From Spirochaetaceae bacterium 4572_59 (lineage in GTDB: Bacteria > Spirochaetota > Spirochaetia > DSM-2461): a DNA stretch of 64,000 nt. The position numbers and the translations under genes were made by a program. Shown in pieces: positions 8,602 through 17,287 of this stretch (within the stretch, counting starts at the first letter, position 1; every line of letters starts with the position of its first letter). Below the pieces are notes generated by a model. That model saw nothing but the letters and a program-made list of their open reading frames with translations. It was not told the DNA's origin and did no database searches. The stretch spans positions 124,001-188,000 of the forward strand of contig NBMC01000003.1 of assembly GCA_002084805.1 (NCBI GenBank). The letters run 5' to 3'.

Positions 8602-9819
8602 ATGATCAAAGGAATGCTATTCACATCACTATGCTTACTCCTGCCCCCCCTTCTGCCGGCAGTGGATGTTTATCTTAACGGGGAACTATGGGAACACTAT
8701 TCTGATGAAAAACTCAGCGCCATTACCATTCCTGCAGAAAGCGGGAATGAGGGGATCAGCGCGATCATCCCCCTGAGAGAGATTTTACCCCTTATGAAAG
8801 AGTTTCAATCCCTGAAGATCAGTATTCCTGCAGGAGAAGTCCTCCTGGAAGGAGATCAGCTTGAACAGAGGCTTTCATCCTCCTACTTAAAGCAGACTCC
8901 TCTTAAAGAGTGGCGGATTTACTCAGGATACGATATTTACAGTAGTCCTCAGCAGATTGATCTATACGGAACAGAAAATTTAAAAAAAGAACTGACTGTC
9001 TGGGCAGATCCCGGACTACCCGGATACAAAATGCTTCTGGAAGTTTGGGCGGCCCTTCATAAGCTTGAACTGAAATACAGGGAGATGCCCCATCTCAGGG
9101 ATGAGATAATCCATAGACGGATGATAGGAGATTATCTTCCCGATTTTACTCTGACCATGCTCCATCCATCAGAAGAATATCAAGCTGAAAAGACCATATC
9201 CTTTCAGCTGCAAACGGTAATCAGCAGGGGATCTAACCTTCCGCTACAGCTTATACTACCCCACGGAGAAAAGGCCAACCCGGAACTTTTCTTCAGTATT
9301 ATGGCATCCCGCTTCGGCTACTCCTACTCTGAGGAGACCTTAAGTTCAACAGCAACCTACTACAACAAACTCCTCTACACAGGAATTATCAGAGAAACAT
9401 CGGAAGAAATAATCCGGAACCGGAACGATTCAAAGGGTTATTTTTTTTACCCGGCATCAGCCCATACTGGTCAATCGGGAAAACTCAGTTCTCTGCCTCT
9501 TTTACCGGAAATGGAATATCCCCCGGCAAGCAGAATATTCCCGGTAATACTGAATGGAACGGCTGCGGATTGCAGAGAAACAGCTCTGCGGGAATATCTA
9601 CTTCAGAAGGGAATCCAATACAGCCTCTTTAATCCTGAACTCCGTCATCTGCCGGCAGTCCCCATGGGGGACATGCTTCCCGGATCCTATGAGGAACTGT
9701 TGACTGAATATAAAAGAGGATTCATCCTGTATGCGGATAATTATGAACTATGGAAAATACTGAGGCAGACCCTTCCCGTTCTGCTTACCAACAGTACTTC
9801 TGGAGAGAGCCATGAGTGA
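8602..9819 (+). CDS. Exported protein of unknown function
   Basis: About 405 residues with a clear signal peptide (MIKGMLFTSLCLLLPPLLPA) and a cleavage site before VDVYLNGELW. The start is taken at 8602, because the ORF track's earlier start would lie in the promoter and would put a polar stretch before the signal peptide. The body contains several tyrosine-rich segments and no catalytic motif that I recognise. It might be a periplasmic binding protein-like fold (KRGFILYADNYELWKILRQT near the C-terminus), but this is a guess. Its last 8 bases overlap the next gene, so the two are translated together. Confidence 0.65.
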   Translation: MIKGMLFTSLCLLLPPLLPAVDVYLNGELWEHYSDEKLSAITIPAESGNEGISAIIPLREILPLMKEFQSLKISIPAGEVLLEGDQLEQRLSSSYLKQTPLKEWRIYSGYDIYSSPQQIDLYGTENLKKELTVWADPGLPGYKMLLEVWAALHKLELKYREMPHLRDEIIHRRMIGDYLPDFTLTMLHPSEEYQAEKTISFQLQTVISRGSNLPLQLILPHGEKANPELFFSIMASRFGYSYSEETLSSTATYYNKLLYTGIIRETSEEIIRNRNDSKGYFFYPASAHTGQSGKLSSLPLLPEMEYPPASRIFPVILNGTAADCRETALREYLLQKGIQYSLFNPELRHLPAVPMGDMLPGSYEELLTEYKRGFILYADNYELWKILRQTLPVLLTNSTSGESHE

Positions 9820-10216
9820 TTTTCCTTTTCTGCCCCTCGAGCCGGAACCAAGAGTCGGGATATTCTGGTGTTATCAGGGAGGTCTCTTCTACAATGAGTC
9901 TTCGGCAATTACCCAGGGAATGATAACCTCTATCTCTGTGGATTATAAAGTTGGCCACTATGCGGCATGGTTTATGATGGAAAAAAAGGGGGTGTTAATG
10001 AAACTGCCTCTTTCCTTCCGTTCAGAGTATGATCTGATCCCCCGGGGACGGGTTGTCTATCTCTTCAAAAAGAGAAAATTTCTGATCTATCACGGTGATG
10101 ATTTCAGCAGGAAAGAGCATCAGCAGGTAATGGATGCCTTCTGCCTCCCTCCCGAATGGACCAGCGATGATATCGATATGCACTACAATCCTCTTCCTGA
10201 AGATTTCGAGTTCTGA
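9812..10216 (+). CDS. Small conserved-looking protein, function unknown
   Basis: A 134-residue soluble protein, rich in aromatic residues (VGIFWCYQGGLFYNESSA; HYAAWFMMEKKG; VVYLFKKRKFLIYHGDDF). No signal peptide and no transmembrane segment. The ATG lies inside the end of the preceding exported-protein gene, giving an 8-base overlap, which suggests a functional link. The C-terminus is acidic (DDIDMHYNPLPEDFEF). I do not recognise the family. Confidence 0.6.
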   Translation: MSDFPFLPLEPEPRVGIFWCYQGGLFYNESSAITQGMITSISVDYKVGHYAAWFMMEKKGVLMKLPLSFRSEYDLIPRGRVVYLFKKRKFLIYHGDDFSRKEHQQVMDAFCLPPEWTSDDIDMHYNPLPEDFEF

Positions 10217-10280
10217 AGAATAAAAGTGGCTCTGTGCCCTGAGACTACTGGGTTTGCGCCCTCATCCTATGCCTGGTGCG

Positions 10281-10862
10281 TCAATCCTTAACACTCCCGT
10301 TCTGTGGTATCAGAGGAGTCTCATCAAAAGGACAGATTTCGTAGTTCCTGTTATAGAAGAGTGCCCCGCAGAAGGGACAGCGGCTGTATGTTCCCTGATG
10401 AAGAAACTCAATAGATTTTACTCCATTGTACTGCAGATATATTCTGACAAAGCTTCCAAAGTCCTCATCCATACCTGCCAGATACCCGCTGGTATCCAGA
10501 AATCCTTCAAAGGAGTTTCCTGATGTCAACTCCACTTCACAGGGAGTATAACCATCCGGTGGTATCTCATAATCCCCTGTTAGAGTCAGCCTGCGGATCT
10601 TGTACAAATCCAGAGGATATTCAGCCAGCCCCTGATCCGTTCCCCTTCGGAACCAGACAAAGTATTTAAGCTCTCCTTCAGAATTCTGATAGAATCCGTT
10701 GGAAATGGTATAAACTGATCCCTCACTGTCCGTGATGAGCATGCCATAGAAAGGATCATACTCCAGACCATCCGAAAAAGAGACGATATCCTGTCCGGCA
10801 AGAGTAAAATGGAGAATCAGACAGATGGTAAGGAATATTATCCGCTTCATATCAGTAAACAT
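10281..10862 (-). CDS. Exported protein with a C-terminal zinc-ribbon-like motif
   Basis: About 193 residues. The start MFTDMKRIIFLTICLILHFT follows a GAAGGT ribosome site by about 4-5 bases, which decides for 10862 over the ORF track's 10889. A signal peptide ends near TLAGQD. The body has repeated short strands (DSEGSVYTISNGFYQNSEGE). The C-terminus carries CPFCGALFYNRNYEICPFDE, a zinc-ribbon-like arrangement in which the fourth ligand would be Asp instead of Cys. It starts 24 bases downstream of the RNB ribonuclease gene and is probably in its operon. Function unknown. Confidence 0.65.
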   Translation of the reverse strand: MFTDMKRIIFLTICLILHFTLAGQDIVSFSDGLEYDPFYGMLITDSEGSVYTISNGFYQNSEGELKYFVWFRRGTDQGLAEYPLDLYKIRRLTLTGDYEIPPDGYTPCEVELTSGNSFEGFLDTSGYLAGMDEDFGSFVRIYLQYNGVKSIEFLHQGTYSRCPFCGALFYNRNYEICPFDETPLIPQNGSVKD

Positions 10863-10885
10863 AGTACCTTCTGCTGAGGGCCAGA

Positions 10886-12706
10886 TCAAGCAATTGTTTT
10901 AAAAATAACCTGCTGATCAGGAATATTCACCGTATCTACAGCTATTGAGATCACCGTATTGAGCGGCGGTTTCTCTTTCAGAGGGATTCTTGTTTCAAGA
11001 GCCAGAGAAGGTATCATCACAATAATCTGTTTCTCCGCCTTTCCAACCACAACAGCCCTGCCCTGCCAGTCGGGGTGTTCCGCCAGATAGACAAGCTTCC
11101 AATGAAGATTGGATGAACGTTCCGAACTATTAACTCTTCCGCTTACAGATTCACAGGAGGCTGTTCCCTCCAGGATATCATCTTCAGAGAGAAGCTCTCT
11201 TCCCGACAGATAAAGCCGGAACTGCTGCTGCACCATAAGATCGGAATAACGGCGGAGGGGACTTGTCGCCCTAGTATAGACAGGAAGCCCCATACCACTA
11301 TGAGGTCCCGGAATCGTTGAAACCTGACTTCTTTTCATAAAACGTCGCAGCTGAAACATAGAGGCAAGATTCCCCTCTTCCGTTTCAGGCAGATCACCCT
11401 CGGGTGCCGGCTGTGTTACATAGGGGATGGGAATATTATTATCCCGGGCATAGCGGGCCGTATAGCTTCCGGTCATCATCATGGACTCGGCTACCATATC
11501 ACGGCTTTTATACTCGTCCATGGGTGTAATTTCTATATCATTATCCTCTTTCACCCGGATTTTCACTTCGGGCAGAACAAGAAAAATAGCTCCATTCCGG
11601 ATCCGTTCTTCATGAAAACGGTCGGTAATTTTCTTTATGGTACAGAAAGGTTCTTCTGCCAGACGCTCTTCTGCATCTCCATAGCTTATGCGGGAGACCT
11701 TCACAAGGGAGAAAGTAATCCTGAAATCCTGAACATCGTAATTCTCATCAATTTTAAAACCAAAAGAGAGGGCTGGAGAGATCTCCTGAAGCCCCAGACC
11801 AAGCCTCTCGGTTGCTTCGGAGGGGAGCATGGGAATAACGGTCTCAGGAAGATAGAGATTAGCCGCACGCTCCCGGGCTTCCCTGTCGGCATCCCCTCCG
11901 GCGGGGATCAGAGAGCTGCTGTCGGCAATATGCACCCACATCCAGCCGTCAGCAAAGCTAACAGCATCATCAGGGTCTTTGTTTCCCACATCATCAATGG
12001 CAAATGCTTCCATGTCGGTTAGATCTTCTCTTTCGACCTCCGCTGCTTCCTCCAGAGGGAACTCGGGAGCACCCTTAGGCATCTGATAGCGCTCAGGCCA
12101 GGGATTTCTGCGGCAATCCCATATATTCAACTTCAAGAGAAGACGATGGGCGTTTTCCGGAGACTGCTGCTTTCCCCAGTCCTTCAGAATCCTGGATTTT
12201 TTACTCTGCTGCAGGGCATACTGTTCCAGATCAGTCAGAAATCCTCTGTCCTCTTCCCGAATTTCACCCTTCTTAAGGGAATCCATAAAGGATGTCCAGC
12301 GTTCTTCCGCTTCTGCTTTTTCTTTTTCGACTTTCTGGATCTGCTCCACCTCTTCGGCGCTACGAACCAGAATCTCTGTGACTGTCCCCCGGAACCAGGG
12401 AGTACGGTTCAACAGCAGAAAAGCGCCCCAGGCCGTGACGGGTGTAAACTCCCCGAAAACCAGCTCTGCCAGATCTTCCAGAGAGGGAGATTCCCCCTGC
12501 AGGAGTTCCCAGGCTTCCCGGGGATCAGCCTCGGGAGGATTAAGCATCCTTGTATCTCCCACCGGACCGGGATGAATCTCGAGAATATCCTTGGGACGGA
12601 CTTTTTTCTGCTTTCCGTCAGGAAGATGTATGGTAATTTTATCGGCACTTATCTCACCCACACGGGCTGGTACCTGTTTGTACAAAACGAGGGAATCTGA
12701 TTTCAT
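10886..12706 (-). CDS. RNB-domain exoribonuclease (RNase II/R family)
   Basis: A 606-residue cytoplasmic protein with an RNase II-type catalytic domain. The metal-binding signature IDDVGNKDPDDAVSF lies near residues 236-250, and the domain continues through WVHIADSSSLIP, RAANLYLPETVIPMLP and the late YTRATSPLRRYSDLMVQQQ segment, all standard RNB features. The N-terminal 200 residues include a short strand-rich part and a charged coiled-coil region in place of full cold-shock domains, so it is closer to the shorter RNB proteins of spirochaetes and cyanobacteria than to classic RNase R. It should degrade RNA 3' to 5'. A promoter-like TTGCTC-17-TAAGAT sits 6 bases before the ATG. Confidence 0.88.
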   Translation of the reverse strand: MKSDSLVLYKQVPARVGEISADKITIHLPDGKQKKVRPKDILEIHPGPVGDTRMLNPPEADPREAWELLQGESPSLEDLAELVFGEFTPVTAWGAFLLLNRTPWFRGTVTEILVRSAEEVEQIQKVEKEKAEAEERWTSFMDSLKKGEIREEDRGFLTDLEQYALQQSKKSRILKDWGKQQSPENAHRLLLKLNIWDCRRNPWPERYQMPKGAPEFPLEEAAEVEREDLTDMEAFAIDDVGNKDPDDAVSFADGWMWVHIADSSSLIPAGGDADREARERAANLYLPETVIPMLPSEATERLGLGLQEISPALSFGFKIDENYDVQDFRITFSLVKVSRISYGDAEERLAEEPFCTIKKITDRFHEERIRNGAIFLVLPEVKIRVKEDNDIEITPMDEYKSRDMVAESMMMTGSYTARYARDNNIPIPYVTQPAPEGDLPETEEGNLASMFQLRRFMKRSQVSTIPGPHSGMGLPVYTRATSPLRRYSDLMVQQQFRLYLSGRELLSEDDILEGTASCESVSGRVNSSERSSNLHWKLVYLAEHPDWQGRAVVVGKAEKQIIVMIPSLALETRIPLKEKPPLNTVISIAVDTVNIPDQQVIFKTIA

Positions 12707-12747
12707 ACTCTCATCTTAACGGATGAGGCCGGTGTGAGCAATCCCGG

Positions 12748-14772
12748 CTATAGAGTACTTGGAATGGATGCTTTACAGAACTGTCTGACCCTGGACACAC
12801 AATCCTTTAGATTACGGAAAAGCAGGGGCATAACAGCCTCATAGTGATCAGATGCAGCCCTTTCCATGGCCAGAGCCCATTCCTCTAGATCAACAATACC
12901 GATATTCAAGGCTCCGCCTTTGATAGAATGGACCTCCCGGTGCAGAACTTCCCAGTCCCGGCCGTCCATTGCAGCCTGGATTATTTCCAACTGAGAATCC
13001 AACTGATCCAGAAATCCCCAGATAATTTCGCTTGCTATATCCTGATCACCGTCCATCTCATCAAGGAATTGAAGATAATCAAAAATCGGAGAGGGTCGAA
13101 GGTTCCCCTCGCAGACGGATTCCTTTTGGGCAGACTCCCGTGTACTCCCCGGGCCATGGGTATACCAGTATTCCAGGGCATCCAGAAGATCTTTTTTCCG
13201 GAGGGGCTTGGGGATAAAATCATTCATACCCGCTTTTTTACACTCGTCCCGGTTGGCAGAGAGAACATTGGCGGTCATCCCGATAATAGGAGTTTCCCTG
13301 TATTTGTCCAGCTTCCGTATATTTTCTGTCGCTTCCAATCCATTTATATCCGGCATATGCACGTCCATCAGAATCAGGTCGTACTGCTTCTTCTTAACCT
13401 GTTCAAGGGCAATACAGCCATTGTATGCCAGGTCTACAGAACATCCTACAGATTCCAGGTGATGCTGGGCAATCTCTCTATTTGTCGGATAATCCTCAAC
13501 AATCAGAATAGATGCACCTTTCAACAGTCTGGAGGAATCGCTTTTTTTTCTGTTTTCCATAGAATGGTCGGGGTCAAAAGGTTCAACTTCCTGACAGGGA
13601 ACCGTAAAAAAGAAGGTGCTGCCGGTATCTTCACGGCTCTTATACCAGATATCCCCCCCCATGATCTTTACCAGTTCTTTTGAAATGGAGATCCCCAGCC
13701 CCGTACCGCCATACTGCCGGGAGATGGAACTGTCGGCCTGAACAAAACTTTCATAAATGGCATCATGCATAGAATCAGGAATACCTATTCCCGTATCCTG
13801 AACTTCAAAACGGAGAATCAGATCCTTTCCCCTGCGTTCCTGTTGAAATACTTTTAATGTAATACTACCCTGATCTGTAAATTTTACAGCATTAGAAAGC
13901 AGGTTAAGAAGAATCTGCCTTATCCGGTAAGAGTCTCCCAGGAGACAGGGAGGAATCCTTTCATCATAATCAACTGTAAGCTTCAGGCCCTTGTTTCTGG
14001 CACGCAGTCTAATAAAACTTATGGTTTCTGCCAGCAGATTCCTCAGATAATAGGGAGAATTATTCAATTGAATTTGTTTAGCTTCAATTTTAGAAATATC
14101 CAACAGCTGATTGATAAGAGTCATCAGGTTTTCAGATTCATCCAGAATCTTTCCCGCATAAAGATGTCCTTCAGGGGAGTCGATAGAGGCCATAATGATC
14201 TCGGTAAAACCAATAATTCCATTCAGGGGAGTCCGGATTTCATGGGAAATATTCGCCAGAAAATCACTTTTCGCTTTATTCGCACCTTCCGCTTCCCTCT
14301 GGGCATTTTCCGCTGAGATGATAGCTTTACGCAGCTCTATATCCATACGAACCTGCTCGGAGATATCCGTTATGATACCCTCAAGATAGTCCATATCATT
14401 CAATCGCTGCAGGATGACACGGACCCAGAAAGATTCGCCCTCTTTCTTAAGGGTGTGCACAGAAAAGGAGACGGCATCTCCACTTTCCAGATTATGGATC
14501 TGTTGGGAATCAAGAAAACGGGGTTCTCCACTATTGGAAGGAGTAAGATGAGACTGTAGTTCTCCAAAGTTCCGACAGTTAAACATTTGGACTGTCTCAC
14601 AATTGGCTTCAATTACTTCACCGCTACTGCGTGAGATACGGAAGATTCCGACCTGTGCCTGTTCAATCAGAAACTTGTAACGGGCTTCCGCGGCCTCTTT
14701 TTCATCTTCTAGAGCAAATAACTGACGCTGTATTTTTCTACGTTCGAGTTCGGTCATAAACTCTTTTTTCAT
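12748..14772 (-). CDS. Hybrid sensor histidine kinase (PAS-HisKA-HATPase-REC-Hpt)
   Basis: A 674-residue soluble phosphorelay protein. Order of parts: coiled coil 1-30, PAS domain about 30-145 (FLIEQAQVGIFRISRSSGEV), HisKA with the phosphorylated His in SHEIRTPLNGIIGF, HATPase_c (NLLSNAVKFTD; DTGIGIP; GGTGLGISISKELV), a receiver domain (ILIVEDYPTNREIA; LILMDVHMPDINGLEATENI) and a C-terminal Hpt with the histidine in HREVHSIKGGALNIG. No transmembrane segment, so it senses an internal signal. A stand-alone receiver protein is encoded 54 bases upstream on the same strand and is a likely phosphorelay partner. Confidence 0.93.
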   Translation of the reverse strand: MKKEFMTELERRKIQRQLFALEDEKEAAEARYKFLIEQAQVGIFRISRSSGEVIEANCETVQMFNCRNFGELQSHLTPSNSGEPRFLDSQQIHNLESGDAVSFSVHTLKKEGESFWVRVILQRLNDMDYLEGIITDISEQVRMDIELRKAIISAENAQREAEGANKAKSDFLANISHEIRTPLNGIIGFTEIIMASIDSPEGHLYAGKILDESENLMTLINQLLDISKIEAKQIQLNNSPYYLRNLLAETISFIRLRARNKGLKLTVDYDERIPPCLLGDSYRIRQILLNLLSNAVKFTDQGSITLKVFQQERRGKDLILRFEVQDTGIGIPDSMHDAIYESFVQADSSISRQYGGTGLGISISKELVKIMGGDIWYKSREDTGSTFFFTVPCQEVEPFDPDHSMENRKKSDSSRLLKGASILIVEDYPTNREIAQHHLESVGCSVDLAYNGCIALEQVKKKQYDLILMDVHMPDINGLEATENIRKLDKYRETPIIGMTANVLSANRDECKKAGMNDFIPKPLRKKDLLDALEYWYTHGPGSTRESAQKESVCEGNLRPSPIFDYLQFLDEMDGDQDIASEIIWGFLDQLDSQLEIIQAAMDGRDWEVLHREVHSIKGGALNIGIVDLEEWALAMERAASDHYEAVMPLLFRNLKDCVSRVRQFCKASIPSTL

Positions 14773-14826
14773 TACTCCATGTCCTTGGTGATGAGACGTT
14801 TATCAATGATTTGTATATTTATTATA

Positions 14827-15249
14827 TCACAGAGTAATTGGATTTAGCTGTCTTCTTATGGTTTCCAGAATAATCGCGAAAGTAACAGGTTTTGTTAAAA
14901 AATCATTGGCGCCAACCCTGTATCCGTATTCAATATCTTCATCGCCGGAAAAGGCGCTTAAGAGGATAATGGGAATATCACTGGTTGAATTATCCGATTT
15001 AATCTGTTTTGTGGTTTCATAGCCATCAATCCCTGGCATTTTTACATCCATCAGAATCAGATCAGGGCTACTGCAGAGCAGATCCAGTACCTGCTTCCCC
15101 GTCTCCGCTTCGAACACAGTCAGCCCCAGGGATGAGAGTTTTTTGGTGATATGCTGTCTGATGAACTGCTCATCATCAGCAATAATAATTTTCTTTCCTG
15201 CAAGAAGAGACTGTTCGTTCAAAAGATTCTCCCGGATTTGATCATTCAT
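14827..15249 (-). CDS. Single-domain response regulator (receiver only)
   Basis: About 140 residues, essentially one CheY-like receiver domain: acidic pocket in KIIIADDEQFIRQHI, phospho-acceptor Asp in DLILMDVKMPGIDGYE, the Thr/Ser and Lys switch residues in PIILLSAFSGDED and NDFLTKPVTF. There is no output domain. The start is set at MNDQIRENLL; the extra residues in the ORF track overlap the end of the hexokinase gene and do not look coding. It is immediately upstream of the hybrid kinase and probably works with it. Confidence 0.85.
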   Translation of the reverse strand: MNDQIRENLLNEQSLLAGKKIIIADDEQFIRQHITKKLSSLGLTVFEAETGKQVLDLLCSSPDLILMDVKMPGIDGYETTKQIKSDNSTSDIPIILLSAFSGDEDIEYGYRVGANDFLTKPVTFAIILETIRRQLNPITL

Positions 15250-15308
15250 ACTTACATAACAAAGTATCGTTTTTTTCAGATCAAGATTCCAGAGAATAAA
15301 TGCAGTAT

Positions 15309-16553
15309 TTACCATGGGGCCGTACCACAGATGCTTGCATCGAGGAACGATCTCGAATGCAGCCGGGGCTCAACCCGGACAATTTTATAATAGCGTTGGT
15401 TTTCCCCTGATAGGATTTCTCTCAGATACTCTTCCACACGAAAGCGAAAATGATAAAAACAGTAAAATGTTGTTCCGTCAACGGTCAGACAAACCGGTGC
15501 CAGAGGGGATAGACCCTTCCCGCATTTCAACAGGGTTCCCGCCATAGCGGAAGCAGCCAGTCTGGCCGCCCGTTCCAGAAGGGAATCAATAAGCAGAAAT
15601 AGAGTCTCACGGTCTTCTTCAGACTGATCAGCCATTATTTTAACAAGACGATTGGATCTGTTATGAGGGTTATGACAGTAATCATCCACATCTTTTGTGC
15701 TTAAACGGCCAAGGTCCTTCAACAGTTCTCCTGTTTTATCACTAAACAACCCATCTGCAGTGGCCTGTTCCAGGGTTTTTGTCACCACAAGGCCGAAATA
15801 ACCACCGGAGGTCATTTTCTCCAACTGATAGGAACCTGGATCACTGGTCCCCTTGTCAAGAGATTCATCAATCATACCCCTGGGTGACCGGCTGAAAGAA
15901 CCACATTCCGTATTAATAATCTGATTATGACGGGGATTCATATCATCCAGTTTAAGAATATTCTTATTGGATTCCACATAGCAGCTATTGATTCCAGTGC
16001 CGATAACCACTTCACGGTCATCGCTAAAACCTTTCTTCCTCAGATAAGCCAGCAGGTTTTCCCCGATCATCTGCCCATGAACTTCAGGACACTGTACTTC
16101 CTTGCTGAATTTAATCAGACGGCCGTCTTTATTGGGATATATTTCGGTAGGATAAGAGAAACAAAAACCAATTTTATCCCCCTTGGGAACCAGGTCAATA
16201 ATATAGTCGCCCAGAATCCGGAAAAACGCATCTTTGCTGATAGCCCCGCCTGTCCCGGGCATGGGATTTTTCTGGAAGTTTTCAATAATGGGTTTATAGT
16301 TCTCATCAAATGAGATCAGTGCGGTTCTCAGATTCGTTCCTCCCGCATCCAGAACAACAACTTTTTTACCGATGGGAATAGGATTTCCTGTTTCAATATA
16401 GGTAGGAATCATGGCAATAGAGCTGCCTTCCGCTGTAAGACCTTTTTCCATGTCATCCATAAAAGCTGCGACACAATCATTCATATCTATATTTTCATAA
16501 TGCATTCCATATTTCTTCAGAAATGCACTTACTTTCTCCTGAACAGCTGCCAC
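15309..16553 (-). CDS. Hexokinase (eukaryote-like family)
   Basis: A 414-residue hexokinase of the actin-like ATPase fold related to the eukaryotic type, as found in Treponema and other spirochaetes. Phosphate 1 motif VVLDAGGTNLRTALISF near residue 68, catalytic region IGFCFSYPTE, glucose-binding NTECGSF, and the adenosine motif region at LTVDGTTFYCFYH. It phosphorylates glucose for glycolysis in the cytoplasm. The start codon is GTG at 16553, preceded by an AGGGGG ribosome site. The length is shorter than yeast or animal single-domain hexokinases. Its 3' end lies just upstream of the receiver-protein start. Confidence 0.88.
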   Translation of the reverse strand: MAAVQEKVSAFLKKYGMHYENIDMNDCVAAFMDDMEKGLTAEGSSIAMIPTYIETGNPIPIGKKVVVLDAGGTNLRTALISFDENYKPIIENFQKNPMPGTGGAISKDAFFRILGDYIIDLVPKGDKIGFCFSYPTEIYPNKDGRLIKFSKEVQCPEVHGQMIGENLLAYLRKKGFSDDREVVIGTGINSCYVESNKNILKLDDMNPRHNQIINTECGSFSRSPRGMIDESLDKGTSDPGSYQLEKMTSGGYFGLVVTKTLEQATADGLFSDKTGELLKDLGRLSTKDVDDYCHNPHNRSNRLVKIMADQSEEDRETLFLLIDSLLERAARLAASAMAGTLLKCGKGLSPLAPVCLTVDGTTFYCFYHFRFRVEEYLREILSGENQRYYKIVRVEPRLHSRSFLDASICGTAPW

Positions 16554-16732
16554 TTTTCCCCCCTGAACAATACCGTTTTCTATTATAATTCACAGACATG
16601 CCCTCTCTGTCCAGCGGTCAGAAATTCCAGACATAAGAACTTTCATTTTTAATTTGGATGTCAAACCAACCCTTTGCAGTGGAAACTGATGAAATGATAC
16701 AATTGAAATAAATTAATTCCACAGGAGCCTGT

Positions 16733-17215
16733 ATGCTTAAGATAACTATTATATCCGTAGGAAAACTGAAAGAGAAGTACTGGAAATCTGCTATGGAAGA
16801 GTATGCCAAAAGGCTTGGCCGCTACTGTAGCCTGAACCTGGTGGAAGTGGCTGATGAAAAATGCCCGGAAAATATCAGCCCTGCGGAACAGGACATCGTA
16901 AAGGAAAAAGAAGGAGAAAAGATTTCACGAAAAATCCCTGAGGGAAGTCTTTTATGTACCCTGGAAATCGCAGGAAAAGCCCTCAGTTCGGAACAACTGG
17001 CATCATGGATAGAAAAGGTACCCCTCAGTGCTAAGGACCATATATGTTTTGTCATCGGCGGCTCCCTGGGGCTCAGCCCCTCTATCTGCCGGAAAAGTTC
17101 ACTATCCCTCTCCTTTTCAGCCATGACCTTCCCCCATCAGATGATGAGAGTGATACTTCTGGAACAGATTTACAGGGCTCATAGGATTAGCCGAAACGAA
17201 CCCTATCACAAATAA
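16733..17215 (+). CDS. rlmH: 23S rRNA (pseudouridine1915-N3)-methyltransferase
   Basis: A 160-residue SPOUT-class methyltransferase that modifies pseudouridine 1915 in helix 69 of 23S rRNA. The typical start MLKITIISVGKLKEKYWKSA, the S-adenosylmethionine-knot residues FVIGGSLGLSP and the C-terminal FPHQMMRVILLEQIYRAHRI with final NEPYHK are all present. An AGGAG ribosome site precedes the ATG, and a promoter-like TTGCAG-18-TACAAT lies upstream. Normal length. Cytoplasmic, acts on the assembled ribosome. Confidence 0.95.
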   Translation: MLKITIISVGKLKEKYWKSAMEEYAKRLGRYCSLNLVEVADEKCPENISPAEQDIVKEKEGEKISRKIPEGSLLCTLEIAGKALSSEQLASWIEKVPLSAKDHICFVIGGSLGLSPSICRKSSLSLSFSAMTFPHQMMRVILLEQIYRAHRISRNEPYHK

Positions 17216-17287
17216 ACCCTGCAGCAATAAGATAAGTATTTCTGCTATAGAAAAGACTAGCCGGCCCACGTTCAATTAATTTTCAAC

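Noticed and set aside
12928-13683. 251-codon plus-strand ORF
   Set aside because: Antisense to the hybrid kinase's receiver and Hpt domains.
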